A stretch of 64,000 bases of DNA, taken from positions 897,456 through 961,455 of the forward strand of contig NZ_CP026498.1 of NCBI RefSeq assembly GCF_002953255.1, in the 5' to 3' direction. Position 1 is the stretch's first letter. Each line of letters starts with the position of its first letter. A program made the translations under genes and the position numbers. The stretch comes from Streptomyces sp. CB01881. Its GTDB lineage: Bacteria; Actinomycetota; Actinomycetes; Streptomycetales; Streptomycetaceae. Below, one piece after another: positions 20,681 through 30,700 of this stretch. The notes below the pieces were generated by a model. It did no database searches. It was not told the DNA's origin and saw nothing but the letters and a program-made list of their open reading frames with translations.

Positions 20681-21895
20681 TCAGGTTGCGGGACCGTCGG
20701 TCACGGTGGTCCGGTACCGGAACGCCGCAGGCCGGGGAACGGTGCGGTCGCCTGTCCGGCGGGCCAGGCCGAAGTCGTCGAGGACGCGAACGGCATCGGC
20801 CGTGAGGCGCTGGGCGCCGTCCTCCGATTGGTAGCTCTTCGCCCACTGCGGGAAGCGTCGCAGGAGTTCGTTCGCCTCGACGGTGAGCTGTTCCGGTGTC
20901 AGCCCGTCCGGAGCTGCCGTCAGCGGATCCAGCAGGAGCAGGGCGGCGACGCGGGCCGTCGCGGAGTCGTCCGGGAAGCGGCTGTCGGTGGCGATCCCGT
21001 CCGGGTCGACCAGCAGCAGGCCGTCGGCCCGCTCTTCCAGGACGAAGCCGCCCTGCTCGGCGGCGCGTCGGACGATCTGGCGCCCGGTCGGCGAGCTGAG
21101 GTAGGCGAGTTCGTCTGCGCCGAGCTCGTCGTGGTGGAGGACGGGATCGTCGAAGAGCCGGCGCAGCACCGAGTGCCGCAGCCCGAGGTTGCGCTGTGCA
21201 TCGGAGGCGTCGGCACCGCCGTACCGGCTCTCGCGCACCGCACCCCGCAGCAGTTCCTCGAAGCGCAGCGGCACGTCCTCCGCCGGCACGGCCAGCCGGG
21301 ACGGCCCGACCGGCGCGGCGAGCAGGCGCATCAGTACGGTCGCGTCCACCCGGTAGAGGACCTTGGCCTTCGCCGAGTCGACGAAGCTCTCAGTGACGCC
21401 GTCCACGGTGAGGAGCGCGCCGTAGGACTCCAACAGCTTGAGGACGTCCACGAAGGCCATGCGCTCGGACCTGGTCGCCGTGTCGAAGGGCGGCAGCGCC
21501 TCGTCGGTGGCACAGGCCTGGACGACCCGGTCGGCGAGCAGGCCGACCGTCGTCACCGGGACCGGGAGCAGCTCGGCCACGACGACGCACAGCAGGGTGT
21601 AGCGGCGGCGGTCGAACGGCGCCCTGCCGGACCGCAGTCGGCGGGCGGGGCGCGAGGCGTCGGGGGCGGTCCGGATCTTGAGCAGACGCGCGTATCCCAG
21701 GCGAGGCTCCACCACCAGCTGCCAGCCACAGTGGTAGTCGAACCACTTCGTCAACGGGTCCTGCCGGCGACGGATCAGCTCGAAGGCGGGCGGGTCACCA
21801 CGCTCGGTGATCAGGGGTCGGCCGAGGAGGAGCCTGATGCCCCGGGCGACGTCTTGCCGCTCGGCCAGGACCAGTTGGTTCGCGAGGGTGCTCAT
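20681..21895 (-). CDS. jetB: Wadjet type II JetB subunit (TIGR02678-like)
   Basis: 404 residues. The sequence has the TIGR02678 look: LANQLVLAERQDVARGIRLL at the start, then DPLTKWFDYHCGWQLVVEPR and LGYARLLKI. JetB is a kleisin-associated, winged-helix-type subunit (MukE/MksE-like) of the SMC complex. It overlaps jetA by 4 bases (ATGA) and is followed by jetC. No unusual feature. Confidence 0.85.
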   Translation of the reverse strand: MSTLANQLVLAERQDVARGIRLLLGRPLITERGDPPAFELIRRRQDPLTKWFDYHCGWQLVVEPRLGYARLLKIRTAPDASRPARRLRSGRAPFDRRRYTLLCVVVAELLPVPVTTVGLLADRVVQACATDEALPPFDTATRSERMAFVDVLKLLESYGALLTVDGVTESFVDSAKAKVLYRVDATVLMRLLAAPVGPSRLAVPAEDVPLRFEELLRGAVRESRYGGADASDAQRNLGLRHSVLRRLFDDPVLHHDELGADELAYLSSPTGRQIVRRAAEQGGFVLEERADGLLLVDPDGIATDSRFPDDSATARVAALLLLDPLTAAPDGLTPEQLTVEANELLRRFPQWAKSYQSEDGAQRLTADAVRVLDDFGLARRTGDRTVPRPAAFRYRTTVTDGPAT

Positions 21896-23424
21896 CCCGT
21901 CACCCGTCCGGCGGGCCGCGCGCTGCCTGGGCTGCGGATCTCCACCAGGTAGTCAGGCCCCTCCAGCCTCCCCCGAGGCGTCCGCAGGACGGCTCGTCCG
22001 CCGCCGGGCAACGGCCGGAGGACGACCTCGACGCGGCCGTCCGAGGTGACCGCCCGACGCGCTCCGCTGCCGTCCGGCCGGACGGCCAGCGCCCGGCCGA
22101 GGAGGTCGAGCAGTCGCTCGAAGACGGCGTGGTCCAGTGTGCCGAAGCCGGAGAGCCGTACCGGGCCGTCAGTGCCCAGGACGTCCCAGGCCGCTTCAAG
22201 TTCGGCCCGCTCCTTCCGGGCCCGCTCGGCCCGGGCCGCCTTTACGCCGCCGACGTCGCGCACCTTGCCGGTGCGCGTGAACCGCTCGGTGCGACCGCTG
22301 GTGCGCAGCAGGGCCGAAACCTCCACCGGCGGGGCCTCCGCCCACGTCCCCGATGACGGCACCAACTCCGGGTCTGGGTGGGCGAGATGGGCATGGCGGG
22401 CCGGCCCCAGCCCGAAGGCGGCCGACCACAGGCGGTGCAGGTCGTCCTCGCCGGGCGCCGCGGCGAACCAGCGGGCCAGTTCCCGGAAGTCCTGCACCGC
22501 GCTGGACGAGCGGCGCCGTGACTCGGTGATCCGGTCGAGGACCTGGAGGAGCGTCACGATAGCGCGACGCGCGACGTCGTGCAGCTGTTCCACCCGGGGT
22601 CGCGACCCGTCCGCCGGCCGAAACCAGGCCCGAAGGCCCTCCCAACGCGCCCGGCGCCGCTCCAGCCAGGCCGGCGCGGGATCGCCGTCGGCGACCGGTG
22701 GCAGCTCGGCACCCCGCAGTGCCCGCTCGTGCAGCAGGCTCACCCCGCGATGCTCGACCCGCTCCACGGCAGTGGCCACCGCCTGGCCCCGCTGGTCGAG
22801 GTTGACGAGGAACTCCTGGAGATAGGCCACCGTCGCGGCCTTCACCTCACGGAAGGTCGCCAGGTCCGCGCCCTCGGCGCGCAACAGGCGCTGCAACTCA
22901 CCGTTGAACGCTTTGGTGTTGGCCAGCAGAGCCTCCAGGTGGCCCTCCAGCTCCTGCAGCGTGGTGAAGACCCGACGGTCCGAGGAGACGGGGTCCCCCA
23001 GCAGCACGTACAGCTCGTCGAGCCGGTCCGTGATCGCCTCCAGCACCGCCGTCTGGAGCGCACCCGTCGATGCGAGCACGGACAGGGCGTGCTCGACCCC
23101 GGCGAACGCGGCCTCACCGCGCCGGGTCAGCGAGTACTGGAGGTTGCGGCGCTCGTACTCCTCAGCGGTGCGGTAGTTCTCCGCGTGGTTCTGGACGACA
23201 TCCAGCAGCTGCCACTCCCTGAGCTTCCGCAGCGCTTCCTGGAGATCGTCGTCGTGCACCGCATCGAGCCAGCCGACCGTCCGCAGCCGGGTGCGGACCT
23301 CGTCCAGCCCGAGAGCTGTCTCCAACCGCTCGTTGGCCGCACCGAAGGCCTGCAGGATCGCACCGTAGAGCTCGGCCTTCTCCCCCGTCGTGAACCGGAA
23401 CATCTCCGGCGGCACTCTGCGCAA
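21892..23424 (-). CDS. jetA: Wadjet type II JetA subunit, kleisin-like (TIGR02677-like)
   Basis: 510 residues. It starts with FRFTTGEKAELYGAILQAFG and EEYERRNLQYSLTRRGEAAF, typical of TIGR02677 proteins. JetA is the kleisin (MukF/MksF-like) that bridges the SMC heads. Start choice: TTG 23424 has a G-rich ribosome site (GGGGAG) 3-10 bases upstream; ATG 23403, giving MFRFTTGEK, is the alternative. It is the first gene of jetABCD. Confidence 0.85.
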   Translation of the reverse strand: MRRVPPEMFRFTTGEKAELYGAILQAFGAANERLETALGLDEVRTRLRTVGWLDAVHDDDLQEALRKLREWQLLDVVQNHAENYRTAEEYERRNLQYSLTRRGEAAFAGVEHALSVLASTGALQTAVLEAITDRLDELYVLLGDPVSSDRRVFTTLQELEGHLEALLANTKAFNGELQRLLRAEGADLATFREVKAATVAYLQEFLVNLDQRGQAVATAVERVEHRGVSLLHERALRGAELPPVADGDPAPAWLERRRARWEGLRAWFRPADGSRPRVEQLHDVARRAIVTLLQVLDRITESRRRSSSAVQDFRELARWFAAAPGEDDLHRLWSAAFGLGPARHAHLAHPDPELVPSSGTWAEAPPVEVSALLRTSGRTERFTRTGKVRDVGGVKAARAERARKERAELEAAWDVLGTDGPVRLSGFGTLDHAVFERLLDLLGRALAVRPDGSGARRAVTSDGRVEVVLRPLPGGGRAVLRTPRGRLEGPDYLVEIRSPGSARPAGRVTG

Positions 23425-23810
23425 CGACTCCCCTCCCCTCCGTTGGGCACCACAGTACGCGGACGCACCGACGGAGCGGACCGGATCGGGGGACCGGAAG
23501 GGAAATCAGCCCGAAGCGCCGGCCCCACCTTGTACACGGCGTCCTCGACAGCCTCGTACTCCCACACCCTCGGAGGGAGCCGACCCAGCCGGAGGAGGCT
23601 CGCATCGGTATCCCTGTCGCGACGCGTGTTGTCGTCGAGCCGAATCCTTCTGCCACGCGTCACGCCACCTGGTGCTTCCCCGCGCCCCGGGGCCACCCGG
23701 TAGCTGCGGAGACACGCTGCCACCAGGGCGCGACTAGTCCGGTGACGGGCGATCAACGCCTGATGTGATCGCCCCTGGTGGGCGAGCCCGAGCTCAGCCC
23801 GGGGCCGCTG
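23425..23810 (-). other. Upstream region of the Wadjet operon
   Basis: About 385 bases between jetA and the metallophosphoesterase stop. Frames here are shadows. It must contain the jetABCD promoter, but no clear -35/-10 pair, operator or terminator hairpin stood out. Confidence 0.3.
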
Positions 23811-24695
23811 TCATCGGGACCTTGCCTTCTCGGCGATCCCAGCGAGGTCGAGGTCGTCGCCGCTGATGTCGGCGAGCCAGTCGTCATGGACGTATTCGAA
23901 CGCATATGTCCGGGTGTCGAGTACACCGATGCTGCCGGCCGTGACCCGCTGGTGTGGATTGACCGGCTCCGGCTGCCACCGATCTCTCTTGGGGTCGACC
24001 AGCTGGGCAAGCGCGTGGGACACGGTCCGGCCGTAGCGGCGGGGTCCGTTCTCGTGGTGGTAGTGGCCGCCGACATGCAGTCGCGGCTGGAGATGCTCGA
24101 TGAGCCTGGAGAGCCTCTCCGAGCCCTGGACGTCTCCTCGCCTGCTGCGGGACAGGCCGTAGGGGCCGTCGTGGGTGACGAGCACGTCGACGGTGCCCGG
24201 TTCGGTGGCGAGCAGCCGCGAGTACGCCGCCTCGTCGAAGTCCATTTTCCCCGGCGCCTCGATCAGACCGAGGAACGCCACGTGCTCCCCGGCGACCTCC
24301 ATGGCGTGACCACAGACGACATGGTGGAACGCGCCGAAGGGATCCACGGGCACGACATCAGCGCGGCCCTCGTCGTGCAGGGAGCCGAGCCACTCGTGGT
24401 CCTCGTGGTTTCCACTCAGGAACAGGATCCGGGGCAGTTGCTGGAGGGCGGCGACCACACCCGTAGCCACCTGCGCCGTTGAATCGAGCAGTCGGAAGAA
24501 GTCACCCTGTGCCGGATTGTCCGCATGGAACCGACGACTTGCTTCATCGAACCGTCCGGCAGACGGGTAGGCCCCCAGATCCCCGACCTGGATGACGGCA
24601 TCGAGCCGCACCCCTCGCCGCGCCTGCAACATCGTCAGAGCGCCCAGCGCGTGCAGCACACGCCCGTGCACATCACCGACGAAGGCAATCTTCAT
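23811..24695 (-). CDS. Calcineurin-like metallophosphoesterase
   Basis: 294 residues with the full metal-ligand set in order: FVGDVHG (DxH), VIQVGDLGAY (GDxG), LSGNHEDHEW (GNHE), LVTHDGPYG and GGHYHHENG (GHxH). This fold hydrolyses phosphomono- or diesters, from proteins to nucleotides or nucleic acids; the substrate is not visible. Start ATG 24695 (MKIAFVGDVHG) is natural. It lies upstream of, and in the same direction as, jetABCD with a 386-base gap, so it may be a separate transcript. Confidence 0.85.
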   Translation of the reverse strand: MKIAFVGDVHGRVLHALGALTMLQARRGVRLDAVIQVGDLGAYPSAGRFDEASRRFHADNPAQGDFFRLLDSTAQVATGVVAALQQLPRILFLSGNHEDHEWLGSLHDEGRADVVPVDPFGAFHHVVCGHAMEVAGEHVAFLGLIEAPGKMDFDEAAYSRLLATEPGTVDVLVTHDGPYGLSRSRRGDVQGSERLSRLIEHLQPRLHVGGHYHHENGPRRYGRTVSHALAQLVDPKRDRWQPEPVNPHQRVTAGSIGVLDTRTYAFEYVHDDWLADISGDDLDLAGIAEKARSR

Positions 24696-24779
24696 CGCTC
24701 ACAATCCCATACTAGAGACAACTGTTCGTATCCCAGTAGGTCGAGCGACGCAACGGTGAGATGTCGACCACCGGTTCCA

Positions 24780-25378
24780 TGCCCGGTTGCCCACGACCCA
24801 GCGCTCCGTCGTCCTACCGACCAACCGAGCCGACGCAAGTATCGGAACCGGGACGAACAACCGTCAAGCCCGAATCCGAGCACAGGCCGACGATCGCATG
24901 TGGAAAGCCTCTCTACTTCGGCAGCTACTTCGGCGACTACCTGCAGACCGGCGCCGAAACCCCGCGGACCTCGCAGGCCGGGTTGCGGAGTACATCGACC
25001 ACGCAGTCCTGCACAAGGTCCTGGCTCGACAATGCCGAGCGCATCGTGCGCGTCCACGCACATGGCCACGTGGCCGAGTTGCCGCCGTACTTCCGGAGAG
25101 TCGATGGGGAGCTCGCGGCACTGCATTCCTTCTCCGGGACGGCTGCGACGTACTGGCCGCTGCGCCGCGAGGCGGTCGATGTGACCGACCCCGATGTAGT
25201 GGATGCCCTGAAGAAGCCGAACCTCCACCGCGGCGACCGCCTGCTCGACGACTTCGCGCAGGACATCGAGCGAGACCTCAAGGGCTTCTCCGAGCGCGAC
25301 TCGATCCACATCCTGGTATCGCTACCCGGGCCAATCGCGGCGCGCTGGGATCGACGCAACTCCGACGGCCAACTACCG
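24780..25378 (+). pseudogene. Decayed gene of unknown family
   Basis: Protein-like stretches alternate between two frames: KPLYFGSYFGDYLQ, then in another frame LAGRVAEYIDHAVLHKVLAR, then back to IVRVHAHGHVAELPPYFRRV and FAQDIERDLKGFSERDSIHI. Base composition is less biased than in neighbours. This pattern suggests one former gene with at least two frameshifts. I do not recognise the family. It lies between the metallophosphoesterase and the second GH1 relic. Confidence 0.35.
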
Positions 25379-25519
25379 CTAATGGTGGACCCGATGAGCT
25401 GCGATCAGGTCTCGGCACCAGGCGTACGACACCTTCGGCGTGCGGCGCTGCGTCTCGAAGTCGACGTGGACGAGGCCGAAGCGCTGGGGTAGCCCTCGGC
25501 CCGACGAACAGGCTGTCAT
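25379..25519 (-). pseudogene. GH1 beta-glucosidase 3' tail, copy B (forms a 46-residue ORF)
   Basis: From ATG 25519 an open frame reads [34 protein letters not shown] and RDLIAAHR before TAG 25379. Residues 11-43 are the GH1 C-terminus; the first ten come from the same ATGACAGCCTGTTCG boundary as copy A. The DNA is very similar to copy A (about nine in ten bases by eye) and to the intact gene at 38.6 kb. Whether the small ORF is translated is unknown; no good ribosome site precedes it. Confidence 0.65.
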
Positions 25520-25739
25520 TGTGACGAGACCACAACTGCAGGACGTCACCCCTATTCAAGGCGACAGTTCCACCGCAGAGTTGAGAGGGCCGATCAACCC
25601 GGCTACTTCGTGCGCCCGCTTTCCGATGGGCCGCCGTGTTCGGCGGTCGATGGCGCGATATCGACCGGCCCCCTTGCCGGCGCGTACCGCCGCCGTAGCA
25701 TGACCGGATGTCGGATTCGGTCGCGCAGGGAGGATCCCG

Positions 25740-27185
25740 CTGGAGCTGCACTTCAGCACGCTCGGATCGCTCAGGGCCCGGCACGGCGATCGGGAGCTGC
25801 GGCTGAACCGGGCTCGGGACCGCGCGGTGCTCGCCGTCCTGCTCGCGAACGCCGGGCGGCCGGTGCCCGTGGCGGAGATCATCGACGGGGTCTGGGGCGA
25901 GGAGGTGGACGAGGCGCCGAACCGGGCGAGGGGGCTGCCGGCCACCATGTACCGGCTGCGCAACGCCCTGGCCGGCGCGGACGGCACCGTCGAGGGCGGC
26001 TCCGTCGAGGGCGGCAATGTCCTGCGGCACGTCGGCAAGGCGTACCGGCTGGAGGCGGACCCGGCGAACATCGACCGCGCGGTGTTCCTCGCGGAGCTCG
26101 CCGCCGCCACCGCCGCCCGTCGCAACCGGCAGCCCGAGCGGGCCCACGCTCTGCTCACAGCCGCGCTCGGCCGGTGGTCCGCGCCGGTGGCCCTGGACGG
26201 CGTGCCGGGCCCGTTCGCCGAGCACGACCGCCGGATGCTGGCCGGGCGCCGGGAGGAGGCCCGGCTGGCCCAGCTCGAACTCGACGTCGAACTCGGGCTG
26301 CCGCTCACGGCGGAACCCGCCCCGGAGCCGGCCACCGTCGTCCCCCACGCGCTCGCGCTGGCCCGGGCCGGCCGCACCGAGCAGGCCCTCGCCCTGCTCG
26401 CCGACTCCGCCCCCGGCGGCGAGGCGGCGGCTCTGGCGGCACGCCTCCGCGGCCGGGCCACGGACCTGGCGGACTGGACGCCCTGGGCCTCCCGCACCGC
26501 CCCCCGGCAGGTTCGCCGGCCGTTCCAACTCCCGCCTGACATTGCCGACTTCACCGGCCGAGCGACCTTGCTGACGGAGCTCGCCGCCGCCCTGGCCGCG
26601 CCGGGACCACGGTGGGTCACCGTCACCGGGCCGCCCGGCTACGGCAAGAGCGCGCTCGCCATCCACGCCGCACACCGACTCGCCCCCGGCCATCCCGACG
26701 GCCAGCTCCACGCCGACCTGGGCGGGCAGGCCCCCGGCGCGGATCCGGCCGCCGTCCTGGCCGCCTTCGTCCGGGCCCTGGGCGTCGAGGAGCGCGCCGT
26801 CCCGCCGGGCCTCACCGACCTGCGCACGCTCTACCTTCGGCTGCTCGCCGGGCGGCGCGTCCTGGTGTTGCTCGACGGCGCCGTCGATGCCGAGCAGGTC
26901 CGCCCGCTGCTGCCGGCCGAGCCGGGAAGCGCGGCTCTCGTCACCGCCGGCCGACCGCTGCCCGGTGGACACACCGTCACCGTCGGCCGGATGACGCCCG
27001 ACGAAGGGATCGAGCTGTTGTCCCGCGCCCTGGGCCCCGGGCGCCTGGCCCGGGAACCGGACGCGGCGCGGGCCCTGGCCGCTGCGTGCGACCATCAGCC
27101 CCGCGCCCTACGGTGGGCCGCGAGCCGCTTGGTGGGCCGTCCCGCCTGGCCGATTTCCGCCCTCCTTTCACACCCGCACACATAA
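25740..27185 (+). CDS. SARP-family regulator with NB-ARC domain, C-terminally short
   Basis: About 481 residues if started at CTG 25740. The order is an OmpR-like DNA-binding domain (LELHFSTLGSL to about residue 95), a BTAD-like helical domain (IDRAVFLAELAAATAA to LELDVELGLPL), and an NB-ARC ATPase with Walker A GPPGYGKSALAIHA and Walker B-like RVLVLLDGAVDAEQV. AfsR-type relatives continue with TPR repeats; here the protein stops soon after NB-ARC. No ATG, GTG or TTG exists in frame between the upstream stop (25701) and 25740, but an AGGGAGG site sits 6 bases before CTG 25740. The next start, GTG 25827, would remove part of the DNA-binding domain. Confidence 0.65.
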   Translation: MELHFSTLGSLRARHGDRELRLNRARDRAVLAVLLANAGRPVPVAEIIDGVWGEEVDEAPNRARGLPATMYRLRNALAGADGTVEGGSVEGGNVLRHVGKAYRLEADPANIDRAVFLAELAAATAARRNRQPERAHALLTAALGRWSAPVALDGVPGPFAEHDRRMLAGRREEARLAQLELDVELGLPLTAEPAPEPATVVPHALALARAGRTEQALALLADSAPGGEAAALAARLRGRATDLADWTPWASRTAPRQVRRPFQLPPDIADFTGRATLLTELAAALAAPGPRWVTVTGPPGYGKSALAIHAAHRLAPGHPDGQLHADLGGQAPGADPAAVLAAFVRALGVEERAVPPGLTDLRTLYLRLLAGRRVLVLLDGAVDAEQVRPLLPAEPGSAALVTAGRPLPGGHTVTVGRMTPDEGIELLSRALGPGRLAREPDAARALAAACDHQPRALRWAASRLVGRPAWPISALLSHPHT

Positions 27186-27318
27186 GATCCGTCTGCGAAT
27201 AAACGCGAGCGTTCATCCCTCGTCAACCGGCCCATCACAAAATCCCGAAGGCGGCGGCGATCACCATCTGATCAGGTAAGCCGCCCGGAATCACCGGCGA
27301 TGGGAAGAGGACGAACTG

Positions 27319-27594
27319 ATGAGTGGGACCGTCACATGTATCAACCGCGCGCCGGCCGGCACCGCCGCCGAGCACGGTGCGGCGCGCCTGATCAGGCAGG
27401 GCGACGGCTACCCGGTCGCCCACTACGCGCCGGACGGCAACCGGTCCGCCCGGTACGCGACCCGGGCGTCCAGCACGGCCGGCTGCGGCACCAAGGCGGT
27501 CAGGCGCGCCGCCGGCCGGCTCCACGGCGGGATCGCCGACCCGAGCTCCACCGAGAGCCCCCACGCCGTTCGGCCGGTACCGGAGAGCCGCTGA
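27319..27594 (+). CDS. Small hypothetical protein between two SARP genes
   Basis: 91 residues beginning MSGTVTCINRAPAGTAAEHG, with a GAAGAGGA ribosome site 7 bases before ATG 27319. No domain is recognised; the composition (Ala/Arg/Gly) is neutral for a soluble protein with two Cys. It lies in the gap before the second SARP gene, with ~150 bases of Pro/Arg-type low-complexity DNA following. It could be real or chance. Confidence 0.4.
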   Translation: MSGTVTCINRAPAGTAAEHGAARLIRQGDGYPVAHYAPDGNRSARYATRASSTAGCGTKAVRRAAGRLHGGIADPSSTESPHAVRPVPESR

Positions 27595-27740
27595 GCCCCG
27601 CGCGCCGCCCTTACCGCCCCGCCCCCGGCCCTCGGCCCCAGCCCCCAGCCCCCAGCCCGCAGCGAATCCCCCACGCGCCACGCCATCCACCAGCCCCGGC
27701 GCGCCGTCCACCCGGGGCCCGACGAGCCGCCGGGAGAGCC

Positions 27741-30700
27741 GTCATCGCCACCGACCCCGTACCCGCCACCGAACGCACCGCCTCCAGCGCGTCCGACCTG
27801 CGTTTCCACCTGCTCGGCCCGCTGACCGCCCGGGTCGACGACCGCCGCCTCGACCTGGGCCGCCGCCAACAGCAGGCCTTTCTCGCCATGCTGCTCGCCC
27901 ACCCGGGCCGGCCGCTGACCGCCGCCCGCCTCGCCGAGGGCATCTTCGACGAGGACAACCCGCCCACCCGGCCCAAGTCCGTCCTGGCCACCCACGCCTA
28001 CCGGCTGCGTCGCGCGCTGCGCGACCACCACGCCGCACACCTCCTGGTCACCGTCGACGGCGGCTACCGCCTCGACGTCCCCGCCGAGTCGCTGGACTCC
28101 GTAGCCTTCGACCGCCTCGTCGCGCAGGCGGAGAACGCCGCCGCCGACCGGCCGCGGGCCCGCGACCTGTTGACCCGGGCGCTGGCCCTGCACAAGGGCG
28201 AGCCGCTGGCCGGACTGCCCGGCGGCCATGCCGTCGATCTCCGCCGCCACCTGACCGAACGCCGGGTGGCGGCACTGGAGGCGAAGCTCGCCCTCGACGT
28301 CGATCTGGGGGACAACCCGTCCTGCCTGGTCGAGCTCGACCAAGCCGTGTTCGCCCACCCGTTCCGCGAGCGGTTTCGCGCCTTGCTGATGCTGGAGTAC
28401 CACCTGGCGGACCGCCCGGCCGAGGCGCGGGCCGTGTACGCCGATGCCCGGCGCGACTACCACACCGAGGGGCTGGACTGCCCGGAGCTCGACGCGCTGC
28501 ACACGCGGATTCGGCACGCCGACCCCACCCTCGGCACGGCCACCCGCCCCGTGGGCCGCTCGGCCGCAGCTCACGGCCGGCCTGCTCCCGACCGGGGGAC
28601 GGACTCCCGAAGCTCGCCAGTACCGGAACAACTTCCCACTCCCCTGGTCGACTTCACCGGCCGGCAGAGCGCTGCTGCAGAGCTGACCACCGTGCTCACC
28701 CGGCCCGACCCGGGCGCCGTGGTCATCTCGGCGGTCAACGGAATCGGCGGTTCCGGAAAGACCAGTCTGGCCGTGCACGTCGCCCACGCCCTGCGCGAGC
28801 GGTTCCCCGACGGCCGACTGCACCTGGACCTGCGTGGCGCCCAGGCCGACCCGCTCGACCCGGCCGAGGCACTCGGCCAGCTGCTGGCCTCGCTCGGCGT
28901 CGCGGACCGGGAGATCCCGGCAGACCCGGCCGAGCGCGCCGCGCTCTACCGCACCACCGTGGCCGGCCGCCGCCTGCTGGTGCTGCTCGACAACGCGGCC
29001 TCCGCCGAGCAGACCGCCCCGCTGCTGCCCGGCGCTCGGACCTGCGCCGTCCTGGTCACCAGCAGGGTCTGGCTGACCGGTCTCCCGGGCGCCCACCACC
29101 TCCACCTCGACGCGATGGAGCCGGCCGAAGCGCTGGACCTGCTCGCCACCGTCGCCGGCCGCGCCCGGACGGAGGCCGAGCCCGAGGCCGCCACCGCGAT
29201 CGTCACGGCCTGCGGCCTGCTGCCGTTGGCCGTACGGGTTGCCGGCTCCAGGCTCGCAGCCGACCCCGCGCAGTCCCTGGCCGGCCTGGCCTCCGCCCTG
29301 GCCGACGAGCGGACCCGACTCGCCGAACTCGCCCACCACCACACTTCGGTCGAGCCCGTCCTGGCGCTCTCCTACGCCCGGCTCGACAGCGAACAGGCCC
29401 GCGCCCTCCGGCTGCTCGCCCTCCCGGACACGCCCGTGCTCGGCCTGGACCCGGCCGCAACGCTGCTCGACCGCTCCCCTGAGCGCACCCGCGAGCTCCT
29501 GGAATCCCTGGTCGACCTGAACCTGCTGAACTCCCCCGCCGCCGACCGGTACGGGCTCCACGACCTGCTGCGGGTCTTCGCCCGCCGGCGCTGCGCCGGC
29601 GAGGACGCCCCGGCAGAGGTCTCGGCCGCGTACGCCCGGCTGCTCGCCTTCTGCCTGGCCACCGCCCGTAACGCCGAGGCGACCGCCCACCACGTCGAGC
29701 ACACCCGCCGCAGCCTGATCACGGCGGAGACCACCGTGCCCGGCAGGTCATTCGACACGGTGGAGGACGCCACCGCCTGGCTGCGCGACCAGACCGACCT
29801 CCACCAGGCGGTGATCCGCCGGGCCTGCCAGGACCCGGCCCTGCCGCTCGCCCAGGCCGCCGACCTGACGGACAAGATGGGCTCGATCCTGTTCGGCCGC
29901 GACTACGTGACCACGGTCGGCGACCTGGCGGCCCGGGTCGCCGAGGCGGCGCCTGCCCGCGACGAACGGGACGCCGAGGCGCTCGCCCGCTCGGTCCGCG
30001 GCAGCATGCTCTGGCACGCCGGCTCCTACGCGGCGGCGGGCGAGGAGCTCCGCCGCTGCCTGCCACTGTGCGCCGGGGCGGCGCTGCGCCGACTGCGCGC
30101 CAACGTCCTCCAGCTGCTCGGGGCGAACGCGCGGGTGCTGAGCGACTTCGAGGCGGCGATCGGTCCGCTCGAAGAGGCGTCGTCGCTGTTCCACCAGCTC
30201 GACGACGAGACCGCCGAGGGCCTCGCACTCGGCGAGCTCGGCTACAACCACGCCAGGAGCGGCCACCTCGCCCGGGCCCGCGCGGCCGGTGAGCGGTGTG
30301 CCGAGCTGACCGGCAGTGAGGTGTCCATCTCCTCGTCCGTCGGAAGCTACTACCTGGCCCGGATCCTCCACCTCTGCGGCGACCTCGCACGGGCCCTGGA
30401 GCGGGCGGAAGGCGCCCTGGCCCGGTTCCGTTCCTTCGGCATGCCCGCCTTCCAGGCCGCGACCGGCGGCCTGATCGCCGGGATCCACCTCACGGCCGGG
30501 CGGCCGACGGCCGCCGTCCGGGCCGCGGAGGAGGCAGTTCCACCGGCCCACTGCGTCGGCGGGATGCTGGAGGGCACCGTGCTGCGCGTCCTCGGCCAGG
30601 CCCTCGCCGACCTGGGCCACCGCAGCCGGGCCAGGGCCTGCCTCGAACAGGCGCTTGAGCACTTCAGGCGGCTGGACCTCGACGCCGACGCGGCCGAGAC

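Noticed and set aside
27300..27740. N-terminal extension of the second SARP gene to ATG 27300
   Set aside because: The extension is Pro/Arg low complexity, overlaps a better small ORF in another frame, and has no ribosome site.
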